A DNA stretch of 64,000 bases from Mesorhizobium sp. M4B.F.Ca.ET.203.01.1.1. Lineage in GTDB: Bacteria; Pseudomonadota; Alphaproteobacteria; Rhizobiales; Rhizobiaceae. Both the position numbers and the translations under genes were made by a program. A model generated the notes under the pieces. It searched no databases. It was not told the DNA's origin and saw nothing but the letters and a program-made list of their open reading frames with translations. The stretch spans positions 1-64,000 of the forward strand of contig NZ_SRUO01000013.1 in assembly GCF_004791025.1 (NCBI RefSeq), in the 5' to 3' direction. This document shows positions 1 through 8,700 of the stretch, piece by piece (position 1 is the stretch's first letter; the number at the start of each line of letters is the position of its first letter).

Positions 1-238
1 CCATCGCAACGTTGCGCCTGCCCGGCGCAAGGTTCTCCGAGCGCACCCCGTCGATCGTCAGCGTGCCCACGTCAATGCTTTCGAGGCCGGCGATCATGCG
101 CAGCAGCGTCGTCTTGCCGGAACCGGAAGGACCGAGAAAGACGACCAGTTCTCCCGGCTCGATGTCCAGGCTCACGTCACGGATCACTTCGACGGCGCCG
201 AAGTGCTTTGATACGCCCGAAAGCGTGATTCCCGTCAT
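1..238 (-). CDS. ABC transporter ATP-binding protein, N-terminal part (runs off window start)
   Basis: Only the first 79 codons or so are in the window; the gene continues past base 1. The reading frame begins MTGITLSGVSKHFGAVEVIR and has a clear Walker A motif, GPSGSGKTTLLRM, followed by IAGLE and a DG.R...LAPG.RNVAM segment. That is the pattern of MalK/UgpC/PotA-type ATPases of sugar, glycerol-3-phosphate or polyamine importers, which drive uptake at the inner membrane face. The start ATG at 236-238 is preceded by a good ribosome site (AAGAAGGA). The transported substrate cannot be told, because the partner permeases lie outside the window. Confidence 0.9.
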   Translation of the reverse strand, partial: MTGITLSGVSKHFGAVEVIRDVSLDIEPGELVVFLGPSGSGKTTLLRMIAGLESIDVGTLTIDGVRSENLAPGRRNVAM

Positions 239-707
239 GCTGGCGATCCTTCTTTCCTACATAATTTCGGATAAATACCCGATGTCAAGGAATGTTGAGC
301 TACGGCACAATGGGCGCCTCATTCCTGGCCCGCGAAACAGCTGCCAACTGTCCTGCCAACAAGTGGGCGGTTTAGGAGGTTCGCCGGATCATACGAGATC
401 ATACGAAGGAAATCGGTTGGCGAACCAGCCGCCAACGTATTGATTTTATGTCGGAAAACGATGACCCTCCGGGCCCGCCATTGTCGTTGTTATCAATGGC
501 TTAGTCTTGATTTCTTCTCTCAAATCGCCTTTCGGCGAACCTCGGCGCATCGTGTTGATTTTGTTGACTTGCGGTGGGCCGCTGAGAGCCAGCAAACGAA
601 CGGCGGTTTTGCGTCTCATATGGGCCGGTGCGGTAAGGTTCCGGCGTTTCCGAAAAACGGTCATTGCTGGTGGCCTTGGGGAGGCCAATCGTAGTCAATT
701 CAGTTCG
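239..707. other. Non-coding stretch upstream of the ABC ATPase
   Basis: This 469-base stretch lies between the end of the FAD oxidoreductase and the start of the ABC ATPase, both on the minus strand. The short ORFs in it show no recognisable protein motif and no good ribosome site. It should hold the ATPase promoter and the oxidoreductase terminator. The recognisable structure is the dispersed repeat at 378-480. Confidence 0.6.
378..480 (+). repeat. Dispersed ~102-base repeat, copy A
   Basis: Bases 378-480 align with 50500-50601 in the same orientation, with about 18 mismatches and one gap over 103 bases by hand alignment (roughly 82% identity). The best conserved cores are CATACGAG, ATACGAAGGAAA, TATTGATTTTATG and AAAACGATGAC. 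Neither copy is part of a convincing gene. No tRNA or integrase lies next to it. It may be a decayed mobile or attachment sequence or a non-coding interspersed repeat; its identity is unknown to me. Confidence 0.7.
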
Positions 708-1826
708 TCAGGCAGCGCGGCTGAAGCGGTCGATCCTGAAATCATTGAGCGGCGTTTCGCAACGGCCGGTCGTGATGAGTTCGGCCATGGCATCGCCGAC
801 GCCGGGACCGAGCTGGAAGCCGTGTCCGCAGAAGCCGAAGGCGTGGAACAGGCCTGGCGTCGTCGCCGAGCATCCCATCACCGGGAGCATGTCCCGCACA
901 TAGCCCTCGCAGCCGGACCAGGTGCGGATGACCGCGACCTTTGCGATTGCCGGCAGCAGCCGCGCGACGGCGCGCAACTGTAAAGGCAGGCGCATGGGGT
1001 CGGCTCTTGCATGGCCGGGTTCGAGATCCACCGGCACCCTTTCGGCCGCGCCGCCGAAGACGATGTTGCCGCGCTCGACCTGGCGCAGATAGGCGCCGTA
1101 CTCCTTGTCGCGGGTCCAGATGCCGACTACGGGGAGAATTCTGTGCGGCAGCGGCTCGGTCACGCCCATCTGCGGGCCGCGGGCCTCGAGCGGGACCTCT
1201 TCGCCGAACTGTGCGGCGATGCGCGCGCCCCAGGCGCCGGCGGTGTTGAGCAGGCACTCGGCGGCGAACGCACCCTTCGAGGTGGCGACGTGGAAACCGG
1301 AGTTATCGCGGCTGACGCTCTCGACCTCGGCTTCCTCGATGATTTCTGCGCCCAGCCCGCGGGCCGCCTCGGCAAAGGCTGGCGCGATCAGCCGCGGATT
1401 GCCGCTGCCGTCCCGCGGCGAGAACGACGCAGCGATCGCTTCGGGGCCGAGGCCGGGAAAGCGGACACGGATCTCGCGCGGGGTCAGTTCCTCCAGCTCG
1501 AGCCCCCAGGGTCGCGCCGTGTCGGCATAGGCCCGCATGTCGGCGAGACCGCCCTCATCGAAGATCAACCGGATGTGTCCGGTGGCGCGGAACTCCACGT
1601 CACGGCCAAGCAGCCTTTCGGCCTCGCCCCACAGCTTGAGCGAGCGGTGGGCCAGCGGAAGCTGGGACAGATGGCGCCCGGTGCGTCGGATGTTGCCGAA
1701 AGAGGCGACGGTTGCTCCTGTGCCGATTCGGTTGCGCTCGATCAGCGTCACGCGCGCGCCGCGCCTGGCCAGGAAATAGGCCGAAGCCGTCCCCATCAGG
1801 CCGCCGCCCAGCACGATCACATCCAT
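708..1826 (-). CDS. FAD-dependent amine/D-amino-acid oxidoreductase (DadA/DAO family)
   Basis: A 372-residue flavoprotein. It starts MDVIVLGGGLMGTASAYFLA, a dinucleotide-binding GxGxxG-type motif at residues 5-10, and ends with the family's typical GFCGHGFQLGPGVGDAMAEL segment that closes the FAD site. Members oxidise secondary or D-amino groups (sarcosine, D-amino acids, opines) to imines. I chose the ATG at 1824-1826 because the longer frame adds 37 residues before the FAD fold that look non-homologous. It diverges from the LysR gene at 1937 and flanks the hydantoinase operon, so it probably handles an amine released there. The exact substrate is unknown. Confidence 0.85.
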   Translation of the reverse strand: MDVIVLGGGLMGTASAYFLARRGARVTLIERNRIGTGATVASFGNIRRTGRHLSQLPLAHRSLKLWGEAERLLGRDVEFRATGHIRLIFDEGGLADMRAYADTARPWGLELEELTPREIRVRFPGLGPEAIAASFSPRDGSGNPRLIAPAFAEAARGLGAEIIEEAEVESVSRDNSGFHVATSKGAFAAECLLNTAGAWGARIAAQFGEEVPLEARGPQMGVTEPLPHRILPVVGIWTRDKEYGAYLRQVERGNIVFGGAAERVPVDLEPGHARADPMRLPLQLRAVARLLPAIAKVAVIRTWSGCEGYVRDMLPVMGCSATTPGLFHAFGFCGHGFQLGPGVGDAMAELITTGRCETPLNDFRIDRFSRAA

Positions 1827-1910
1827 AGCGGCCCCTCGCAAACAGTGCCCGAATTTCGACCGATCTTGTCGACGCCGCGCCGATGCGTCAAAGATGGGTT
1901 TGGACGAAAA

Positions 1911-1929
1911 CCATAAGCTTGACCTATGG
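1911..1929. promoter_or_regulatory. Candidate LysR autoregulatory site
   Basis: A 19-base interrupted palindrome, CCATA-N9-TATGG, sits just before the LysR start codon (1937) in the divergent interval with the FAD oxidoreductase. Its size and symmetry fit a LysR-type T-N11-A box. A second site with the same 5-N9-5 architecture lies at 2841-2859. Sequence symmetry only; binding is inferred. Confidence 0.35.
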
Positions 1930-1936
1930 AGTGACA

Positions 1937-2842
1937 ATGCGGGCGCGGCAGCTCGAAGTGTTCATCGCCGTCATGCGCGCGGGCACCGTGACCGCCGCGG
2001 CGCGGATGCTGAACATCTCCCAGCCTGCGCTCAGCCAGATCCTGCTCCACACCGAGGACGAACTCGGCTTCACGCTGTTCGAGCGCGTCAAGGGACGGCT
2101 GCGGCCGACGCCGGAGGCGCTTGAGATTTTCGCCGATGCCGAAAGGCTGTCGGCGGGGCTGGAGGGCTTGCGGCGCAAGACCACCGACCTGCGCCTGGGT
2201 CGGGCTGGCCTCGTGCGCGTTGCGGCCTCGCCGCCGCCGGCCATGGCGATATTGCCGCGCGCTTTCACCAGTTTCCGGGCGCAGCATCCAGGCATTCTGC
2301 TGCGTTCCCACATGGCGCCGATCGCAGCCATCGTCGACATGCTGCGCGCCGGCGATGCCAGCCTGGGCGTCGCCTTGGACGACCGCCTGCCTCCCGATAT
2401 CGAGGCGGAGGTGATCGGCAGTGTCGGCTTCGCCTGCCTGCTGCCGGCCGGGCATCCGTTGGCCAGGAAAGCCGAGTTGACGCTCGCCGATCTCGCCGGA
2501 GAGGAGCTGATATCCTATCGCGGAAACACCCGTCCCGCCGACGAACTGGCCCATGCGGCCCGCGCGCAGGGCGTGGCGCTTTCGCCCTCGCTCGAGATCG
2601 ACGTCTCCATCTCCGCCGTCGGCTTCGTCCAGGCTGGTCTCGGCATCGGGCTCGTCGACGCCCTGCTGCCTTGGCGCCAGTTTGCCGGGCTTGCCGTCAG
2701 GCCGCTGGCAGCGGGGCCGGAATTTCCCATCGCTCTGCTGACCTCGCGCACACGCGCCCTTGCACGGGCCGACGAGATGATGCGCGACCAGATCCGCGCC
2801 GCCTGCTCCGCCGTTCTGGGCGGCGACAAGGCAAAGGCATAA
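1937..2842 (+). CDS. LysR-family transcriptional regulator
   Basis: A 301-residue LysR protein. The N-terminus carries the winged helix-turn-helix (residues about 1-60: QLEVFIAVMRAGTVTAAARM then ISQPALSQIL), followed by a two-lobed substrate-binding domain to the C-terminus. The ATG at 1937 is chosen over the upstream in-frame start at 1883 because GGAG sits just before it and the HTH then starts at the usual place. It lies 90 bases upstream of hyuA on the same strand and diverges from the FAD oxidoreductase, so it most likely controls the hydantoinase/oxidase genes in response to their substrate. Confidence 0.9.
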   Translation: MRARQLEVFIAVMRAGTVTAAARMLNISQPALSQILLHTEDELGFTLFERVKGRLRPTPEALEIFADAERLSAGLEGLRRKTTDLRLGRAGLVRVAASPPPAMAILPRAFTSFRAQHPGILLRSHMAPIAAIVDMLRAGDASLGVALDDRLPPDIEAEVIGSVGFACLLPAGHPLARKAELTLADLAGEELISYRGNTRPADELAHAARAQGVALSPSLEIDVSISAVGFVQAGLGIGLVDALLPWRQFAGLAVRPLAAGPEFPIALLTSRTRALARADEMMRDQIRAACSAVLGGDKAKA

Positions 2843-2859
2843 GCAAACCTTATATGCTT
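2841..2859. promoter_or_regulatory. Candidate LysR operator before hyuA
   Basis: AAGCA-N9-TGCTT (extended reading GCAA-N11-TTGC), 19 bases, begins within the LysR stop codon and lies about 75 bases before the hyuA start. It has the same spacing as the site at 1911-1929, though the half-site letters differ. It may let the LysR protein switch on the hyu operon. Inferred from symmetry and position only. Confidence 0.3.
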
Positions 2860-2932
2860 GCCCATCATCCATCTTGGACCCAGACCGGCCAGCCGTGCCA
2901 GCTTTCTGCAGGCAGACAGGAAGGGACGCACC

Positions 2933-5011
2933 ATGGATGGGGTCATCACTGGGGATGAGGCGCAAAGCGGAACCGACTGGAAGGTCGGCGTCGATATCGG
3001 CGGGACTTTCATCGATTTCTGCGCGCTCGAGGCGAACTCGGGACGCGTCGCCTCCCTGAAGGTGCTGACGACGCCGGAGGACCCGGGCGCCGAGCTGATG
3101 ACGGGCCTCACCCTTCTCGCCGAACGCGAAGGCTTCGATCCGACCCATATGACACGCTTCGTGCATGGCACGACCGTCGGCATCAACACCATCATTCAGC
3201 GCAAGGGCGCGCCACTGGCACTGTTCACCAATGCCGGCTTCGAGGACGTCATCGAGCTGGCGCGGCTTCGCATGCCGGACATGTATTCGCTGTTCTGCGC
3301 GCGGCCGGATCCGCTGATCGCGCGCGACATGGTGTTCGGCATTCCGGCCCGCTTGCGTGCCGATGGAAGCGAATCCCAGGCACCGGACATGGCGGCGGTG
3401 GAGCGTGCCGTGATGGCGGCAAAAGCGAACGGCGCGCAGGGGATTATCGTGTCCTTCCTCCATGCCTGGCGCAACGGCGCGCAGGAAGCTTCGGTGAAGT
3501 TGGCGGTCGCGCGCCTTGCGCCTGATCTCTTTGTCTTCACCTCGGCCGAGGTCTGGCCGGTCATCCGCGAATATGAGCGCAGCTCGACCGCCATCCTCAA
3601 CGGCTATGTTCATCCACGCGTCTCTGGCTACCTGACCGCGCTGGAAGAGCGGCTGAAGCGTCGTGGCGTGCCGGCCCGGCCGATGCTGACCAAGTCGAAT
3701 GGCGGGCTCATGAACGCCGCCGAAGGCAAGCGCGCCTGTGTCAACATGCTTTTGTCGGGAACGGCCTCAGGCGTCATCGGCGCCTCGTGGCTGGCGCGCC
3801 AGGCGGGCGAAGACAAGGTGCTGACCCTCGACATCGGTGGTACCTCCGCCGACTTCGCGCTGATCATCGGCGGCGAGGCGCAGTTCGGCACCGGCGAGTT
3901 GATCGGCGAATTTCCGCTCCACATCCCCTCCGTGTCGGTAAGCTCGATCGGCGTCGGCGGCGGCTCGATCGCCAGCGTCGATGCGCAGGGCGTGCTGCGG
4001 GTCGGACCGGAATCGGCGGGTTCGACGCCGGGGCCGGCATGCTACGGCCGTGGCGGCACGCAGGCGACGGTGACGGACGCCATGGTGGTGTGCGGATGGC
4101 TCGGTCACAGCGAGATGGCCTATGGCCAGCTCCGCATCGATACCGGGCTGGCGCATAGCGCGGTCGGCGAGCTTGCCGCCCGGCTCGGCCGCCCGGTCGA
4201 GCAGACCGCGCAGGCGATCCTCGACATCGCGGTGTCGGAGATGTTCGTCGAGGTCGAGAAGCTGGCCTCGCGCGCCGGCGTCGACCTGCGCGAATTCACG
4301 CTGATGCCCTTCGGCGGCGGCGGCCCGATGCTCGGCGCCTTCCTCGCCCGCGAACTCGGCATGAAGCGCGTCATGGCGCCGCGCCGCCCCGGCGTGGTGT
4401 CGGCGCTGGGCGGGCTTGTGGCGGACCTGCGCGGGGATTTCATACGCACCATCTTCAGCCCGCTGACGGCTGCGTCGCTCCCCGAGATTCGCGAGGCCTT
4501 CGATGCTCTCGCGCAGGAGGGGCGCGATTGGCTCGCGGCGCAGGGCCACGACGCGGCGGCTGAGCTCACTCTCTCCTGCGACATGCGCTATCTCGGCCAG
4601 AGCTACGAGATCGAGGTCGTCCTTTCACCGCAATGGCTGGCGGACGCCGACCCGGAGGCAATCGAGCAGGCATTCCACCGCACCCATGAGCAGCTCTACG
4701 ATTTCCACGACCCGGACGGCGAGATCGAGCTTGTGAACGTGCGGCTGTCCGCCATAGGCGCGGGGCCGAAACTCTCCTTCCCGGAGACAGACGAGATCGG
4801 CGCCGCCGCCATTCCGGCGCGCCGCCTTCCGGTCTACACGGGCGCGAGCCTCGAAGTCGTGGACCTCCACGACCGGCAGACCCTGGTGCCGGGCACCACC
4901 TTCCGAGGGCCTGCCGTGGTCGTGCAGGAAGACACCACCTTCGCCATTCCCGCGGGAGCGCAGGCGCGCGTCGACCGCCACCTCAACCTTCTGCTGACCT
5001 TCGCGGAGTGA
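2933..5011 (+). CDS. hyuA: Hydantoinase / oxoprolinase family subunit A
   Basis: A 692-residue HyuA protein, one half of the ATP-dependent hydantoinase/oxoprolinase (or acetophenone/acetone carboxylase-related) enzymes. The N-terminal segment has the actin-like ATPase phosphate loop VGVDIGGTFIDF (residues about 18-29), and a second, TLDIGGTSADFALI, lies near residue 300. GGGGPM and the C-terminal beta domain are also present. Such enzymes use ATP to open cyclic imides or lactams, for example N-methylhydantoin or 5-oxoproline. The ATG at 2933 follows AGGAAGGG; the frame extends upstream without a ribosome site. Only 4 bases separate it from hyuB. Substrate is not deducible, but the downstream oxidase genes suggest that ring opening yields an amine. 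Confidence 0.9.
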   Translation: MDGVITGDEAQSGTDWKVGVDIGGTFIDFCALEANSGRVASLKVLTTPEDPGAELMTGLTLLAEREGFDPTHMTRFVHGTTVGINTIIQRKGAPLALFTNAGFEDVIELARLRMPDMYSLFCARPDPLIARDMVFGIPARLRADGSESQAPDMAAVERAVMAAKANGAQGIIVSFLHAWRNGAQEASVKLAVARLAPDLFVFTSAEVWPVIREYERSSTAILNGYVHPRVSGYLTALEERLKRRGVPARPMLTKSNGGLMNAAEGKRACVNMLLSGTASGVIGASWLARQAGEDKVLTLDIGGTSADFALIIGGEAQFGTGELIGEFPLHIPSVSVSSIGVGGGSIASVDAQGVLRVGPESAGSTPGPACYGRGGTQATVTDAMVVCGWLGHSEMAYGQLRIDTGLAHSAVGELAARLGRPVEQTAQAILDIAVSEMFVEVEKLASRAGVDLREFTLMPFGGGGPMLGAFLARELGMKRVMAPRRPGVVSALGGLVADLRGDFIRTIFSPLTAASLPEIREAFDALAQEGRDWLAAQGHDAAAELTLSCDMRYLGQSYEIEVVLSPQWLADADPEAIEQAFHRTHEQLYDFHDPDGEIELVNVRLSAIGAGPKLSFPETDEIGAAAIPARRLPVYTGASLEVVDLHDRQTLVPGTTFRGPAVVVQEDTTFAIPAGAQARVDRHLNLLLTFAE

Positions 5012-5015
5012 CGCC

Positions 5016-7001
5016 ATGTTTGACCGGACAAACCTGCAGGTTCTGGCGAACCACGCCCGCGCGGCGGCCGAAAACATGGCCCACACGCTGCACCGCACCG
5101 CGCACTCCGCCTTCGTCAAGGAGACGCAGGATTTCACCGTGATGCTGATGGACCGTGCGGGGGCGACCTTCGCCGTGCCGATGGAACTCGGCGCCACGTG
5201 GTATCCGGGACTTTCCTACCACCGCGCGATCGCGATGGTCGACGACTACCGACCTGGAGACGTCGCCTTCACCAACGATCCCTATTCGGGCCACGTCGCC
5301 ACGCACGCCCCCGACACGCATCTGTGGAAGCCGGTCTTCGTCGACGGCGAGATCGTCGCCTGGACCGGAGGTCACATCCACAACACCGACATGGGCGGGG
5401 CGGTGCCGGCTTCGCTCAGCCGGGCGCTGACCGAAATCCATCAGGAAGGCATCCGCTTCCCGCCGATGAAGCTGGTGCGGGAGGGCGTCTTCGACGAGAC
5501 GATCCTGCGCATCATGAGCACCAATGTGCGCAAGCCCGACCTCAACATCGGCGACATCAAGGCGCTTGTCGGCGCGCTCAACACCGGCGAGCGCAAGATC
5601 CAGGCAATGGTGCGGAAGTTCGGCAAGGCCGGCTTCATCGAAGGGGTTGCCGCGCTTCTCGATCATGCCGAGGCGCAGGCGCGCGACGTGCTGCGCGCCA
5701 TGCCCGACGGCACCTGGGAATTCGCCGACTATGCCGACGAGGATTCGGTCGAGGCCAATCCCTGCCGGCTGAAGCTGACACTGACGATCAAGGGCGACGA
5801 GGCAGTGCTCGACTTCACCGGCTCCGATCCGCAGTTGGGCTCCTCGCTCAACGTGCCTTCAGGTGGCGACCCGCGCCACACCATGCTGTTGGTCGGCGTC
5901 TACTACGTGCTCTACACGCTCAACTCGAAGATCCTGCTCAACACCGGCCTTACCCGGCCGTTCACCTGCATCACTCCCGAGGGATCGGTGCTGAACCCGG
6001 TCCATCCGGCAGCCGTCGGCATGCGCTCGCTCACCTGCGCCCGGCTGCGCTCCGTCATCTTCGGCGCCTTCTCGCAAGCAGTGCCCGAGCGTCTGCCCGC
6101 GGCGCCGGCCGGCAACAACTGCATCGTCAACGTCATGACTATCGACGAGCGCAGCAGCCGCACGGTCATCGCGGCGGTTAACCCGGTGGTCGGCGGCGGC
6201 GGTGCGATGCCGCATCGCGATGGGACCAACGGATCGGGCGCCGATGCCGCCTATCTCAAGAACACGCCAATCGAAATCACCGAGACCGAGACCCCAGTCG
6301 AATTCGTGAAATATGGGCTCGCCAGGGACAGCGGCGGTGCGGGCCGCTGGCGCGGCGGGCTGGCGACCGAGATGGCCTTCCGCGTCTTTGCCCCCGACTC
6401 CAGGATCACGGCGCGCAACCGCGACCGCAGTTTCTTCCGTCCCTGGGGCGTGCTGGGCGGCAAGGCGGCCGGCCTGTCGGACATGGTCGTCAATCCGGGC
6501 ACCGAGCACGAGCGGCGGCTGGGCAACATCGACACCGCGGTGCTGCAGCCCGGCGACCTGCTCGATATCCGCTCCGCCGGAGGCGGCGGGCGCGGCGATC
6601 CGCACCTGCGCGAGCCCTGGCGGGTCGCGCAGGACGTTCGGCGCGGCTATGTCTCAGAGGCATCGGCGGAGCGCGACTATGGCGTCGTCCTGCGCGGCGG
6701 CGAGGTCGACGAGCAGGCGACGGAAAGGCTGCGCGCGCGGCACAAGCCGTCCGTCGGCCATTTCCATTTCGGTCCAGAGCGCGACGGCTACGAGGAGCAA
6801 TGGACCCCTGCCGCCTACGACCGGCTCACCGCCATACTGAGGGACCTGCCGATCCACTGGCGGTTCTTCGCCAAGACCGAGATCTTCCGGCGCATGAAGG
6901 GGGGCTCCGGGCCGGAGGGCGTGCAGGCGGCCTTCGATGCGGCGTGCGAACGGTTCCCCGAACTGCCGCGTCCTCGCCCGGTGCGGGAGGCCGCTGAATG
7001 A
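5016..7001 (+). CDS. hyuB: Hydantoinase / oxoprolinase family subunit B
   Basis: A 661-residue HyuB partner of the preceding gene. Family segments visible include FTNDPYSGHVATHAPD (near residue 87), the HIHNTDMGG segment and the glycine-rich C-terminal RSAGGGGRGDP. HyuB joins HyuA in a heteromer that hydrolyses cyclic amides at the cost of ATP. The tail after the glycine-rich segment (roughly the last 130 residues) is longer than in minimal HyuB proteins. Its stop overlaps the next start (ATGA at 6998-7001), which implies translational coupling to the iron-sulphur protein. The direct coupling of hydantoinase to an oxidase module is notable. Confidence 0.9.
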   Translation: MFDRTNLQVLANHARAAAENMAHTLHRTAHSAFVKETQDFTVMLMDRAGATFAVPMELGATWYPGLSYHRAIAMVDDYRPGDVAFTNDPYSGHVATHAPDTHLWKPVFVDGEIVAWTGGHIHNTDMGGAVPASLSRALTEIHQEGIRFPPMKLVREGVFDETILRIMSTNVRKPDLNIGDIKALVGALNTGERKIQAMVRKFGKAGFIEGVAALLDHAEAQARDVLRAMPDGTWEFADYADEDSVEANPCRLKLTLTIKGDEAVLDFTGSDPQLGSSLNVPSGGDPRHTMLLVGVYYVLYTLNSKILLNTGLTRPFTCITPEGSVLNPVHPAAVGMRSLTCARLRSVIFGAFSQAVPERLPAAPAGNNCIVNVMTIDERSSRTVIAAVNPVVGGGGAMPHRDGTNGSGADAAYLKNTPIEITETETPVEFVKYGLARDSGGAGRWRGGLATEMAFRVFAPDSRITARNRDRSFFRPWGVLGGKAAGLSDMVVNPGTEHERRLGNIDTAVLQPGDLLDIRSAGGGGRGDPHLREPWRVAQDVRRGYVSEASAERDYGVVLRGGEVDEQATERLRARHKPSVGHFHFGPERDGYEEQWTPAAYDRLTAILRDLPIHWRFFAKTEIFRRMKGGSGPEGVQAAFDAACERFPELPRPRPVREAAE

Positions 7002-7300
7002 TCAGCGCCGGCCGCATCGTCCGGCTGGCCGAGCGCGACCGGGTAGAGGTGCATTTCGTCCTCGATGGCGAGATGCGCAGCGCGCTGGCCGGCGATACCT
7101 TGCTGACCGCCATGCTGGCGTCGGGACGAGCCTTGCGAAAGTCCGAGTTCGGGCCTGAACCCCGCGCGGGCTTCTGTTTGATGGGAGCCTGCCAGGATTG
7201 CTGGGTCTGGCAGGAAGAGGGGCCGCGCCTGCGCGCGTGCACAACCCCTATCGCTGAGGGCATGCGGCTGCGCACGACACCGCCGGAGAGCTGGCCGTGA
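6998..7300 (+). CDS. Small [2Fe-2S] protein, HcnA / opine-oxidase subunit type
   Basis: A 100-residue protein with the plant-type [2Fe-2S] cysteine pattern: GFCLMGACQDCWVW around residues 58-71 and a fourth cysteine in LRACTTPI. Small proteins of this kind are the electron-transfer subunit of hydrogen cyanide synthase (HcnA) and of related opine/octopine oxidases or sarcosine-oxidase-like complexes. The start overlaps the hyuB stop by 4 bases and its own stop overlaps the next GTG start by 4 bases, so stoichiometric expression with the following FAD subunit is likely. GGGAGG lies upstream of the ATG. Confidence 0.85.
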   Translation: MISAGRIVRLAERDRVEVHFVLDGEMRSALAGDTLLTAMLASGRALRKSEFGPEPRAGFCLMGACQDCWVWQEEGPRLRACTTPIAEGMRLRTTPPESWP

Positions 7301-8664
7301 GTGACGCTTCATCGCCGAAGATCGTGATCGTCGGCGCCGGTCCGGCTGGCATAAGGGCGGCGGCGGTGCTGGTCGAGGCCGGGCTGCACCCGATGGTGAT
7401 CGACGAAGGTAATCGCGCCGGCGGTCAGATCTATCGTCGCCCGCCGGACGGATTTACCCGCACGCCGGAGCAGCTCTACGGGTCGGAGGCCGCGAAGGCG
7501 CGGGCGCTGCATGCGCTGTTCGACCGGTTGGTCAAGGATGAGCGCCTCACCCATTGCGCGGCGAGTTCGGTCATCGCCGCGCGGGACGGTCGGCTGCATG
7601 TGCTGGGGCAGGGCGGCATGCAGCTAGTCAGCTATGACCGCCTGATCCTTGCCACCGGCGCATCCGATCGCGTCGCTCCGGTCCCCGGCTGGCAGAGCGC
7701 CGGTGTCTACAGCCTCGGCGCCGCGCAGATCGCGCTCAAGGCGCAGGGCGTGGCTCTAGGGCGGCGGATCGTCCTGATGGGATCGGGGCCTTTGCTGACG
7801 CTGGTCGGCGCCCAACTCGTCAAGGCTGGGGCGGATGTGGCGGCGGTGCTGGATACATCGTCCTGGCGCCAGCAGATGCGGGGATTACTTGGGCTCGCCG
7901 CCCGGCCGCTGGTCGCGCTGCGCGGTTTGGCGCTGCGGGCGAGGCTCGGCGGTCGTTACCATGCGGGGGTGACGCTCGAACAAATCGAGGCCGACGAACA
8001 AGGTGTCATCGCGATGCGTTGGCGCGACGCTGGCGGCCGCGAACACGTCACGCGATGCGACATGATCGGCATGGGCTGGCACTTGCGTGCTGAGACCCAC
8101 TTGGCCGACGTCGTCGGGTGCGCCTTCGCCTATGACGCGCAGTGGCGGCAATGGCTGCCGAAGGCCGATGCGATGGGCCGTGCCGGGAATGGCGTCTACC
8201 TTGCGGGCGATGGGGTTCGGCTTCTGGGAGCGGACGGCGCGGAGATTGCCGGGCGCCTTGCGGCGGCGGCGTGCCTTGCCGATCTCGGACAACCGGCGCC
8301 GTCGGCCAGCACCGATCTGAGCGAGCTCGCGCGGCTCGAGCGCTTTGCCCGCGGTCTGGCCCGCGCCTTTCCCTGGCCGGAGGCGATGGCGCGGGTGCTC
8401 CCTGACGACGCGATTGTCTGCCGCTGCGAGAACGTGACTGCAGGAGACATACGCCATGGCGTGGCTTTCGGCGGCTGCGAGGCTAACAGGGTGAAGTCGC
8501 TGTCGCGCGTCGGCATGGGGCGCTGCCAGGGGCGCTACTGCCAGTTGGCTGCCGTCGAGCTTGTTGCGGCACAGGCCGGCTGCACGCCCGGCGCCGTCGG
8601 CCGGTTTCGCGGACAGGCTCCTGTCCGACCGGCGCCTATCGGCGCTTTTCTGCGGAACGGCTGA
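7297..8664 (+). CDS. FAD/NAD(P)-binding oxidoreductase with BFD-like iron-sulphur tail (HcnB / OoxA type)
   Basis: A 455-residue pyridine-nucleotide-disulphide-type flavoprotein starting at GTG (7297). It shows the FAD loop IVIVGAGPAGIRAA (residues about 9-22), a second Rossmann loop RIVLMGSGPLLTLVG (near 156), and a C-terminal BFD-like cluster domain with cysteines in CRCENVTAGD and RCQGRYC. HcnB and opine oxidase subunit A have this architecture and pass electrons between the [2Fe-2S] protein and the amine-oxidising FAD subunit. Here the third subunit (HcnC-like) could be the DadA-type protein encoded convergently at 8701-10026 or the one at 708-1826. Confidence 0.85.
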   Translation: MSDASSPKIVIVGAGPAGIRAAAVLVEAGLHPMVIDEGNRAGGQIYRRPPDGFTRTPEQLYGSEAAKARALHALFDRLVKDERLTHCAASSVIAARDGRLHVLGQGGMQLVSYDRLILATGASDRVAPVPGWQSAGVYSLGAAQIALKAQGVALGRRIVLMGSGPLLTLVGAQLVKAGADVAAVLDTSSWRQQMRGLLGLAARPLVALRGLALRARLGGRYHAGVTLEQIEADEQGVIAMRWRDAGGREHVTRCDMIGMGWHLRAETHLADVVGCAFAYDAQWRQWLPKADAMGRAGNGVYLAGDGVRLLGADGAEIAGRLAAAACLADLGQPAPSASTDLSELARLERFARGLARAFPWPEAMARVLPDDAIVCRCENVTAGDIRHGVAFGGCEANRVKSLSRVGMGRCQGRYCQLAAVELVAAQAGCTPGAVGRFRGQAPVRPAPIGAFLRNG

Positions 8665-8700
8665 CGCAATTGCGGATGCCGCGCATTGATGAGGGTCAAT

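Noticed and set aside
1817..3613. 598-residue minus-strand open frame
   Set aside because: Antisense to the LysR and hyuA genes, with the arginine/histidine/glutamine-rich composition expected of GC-rich shadow frames and no motif.
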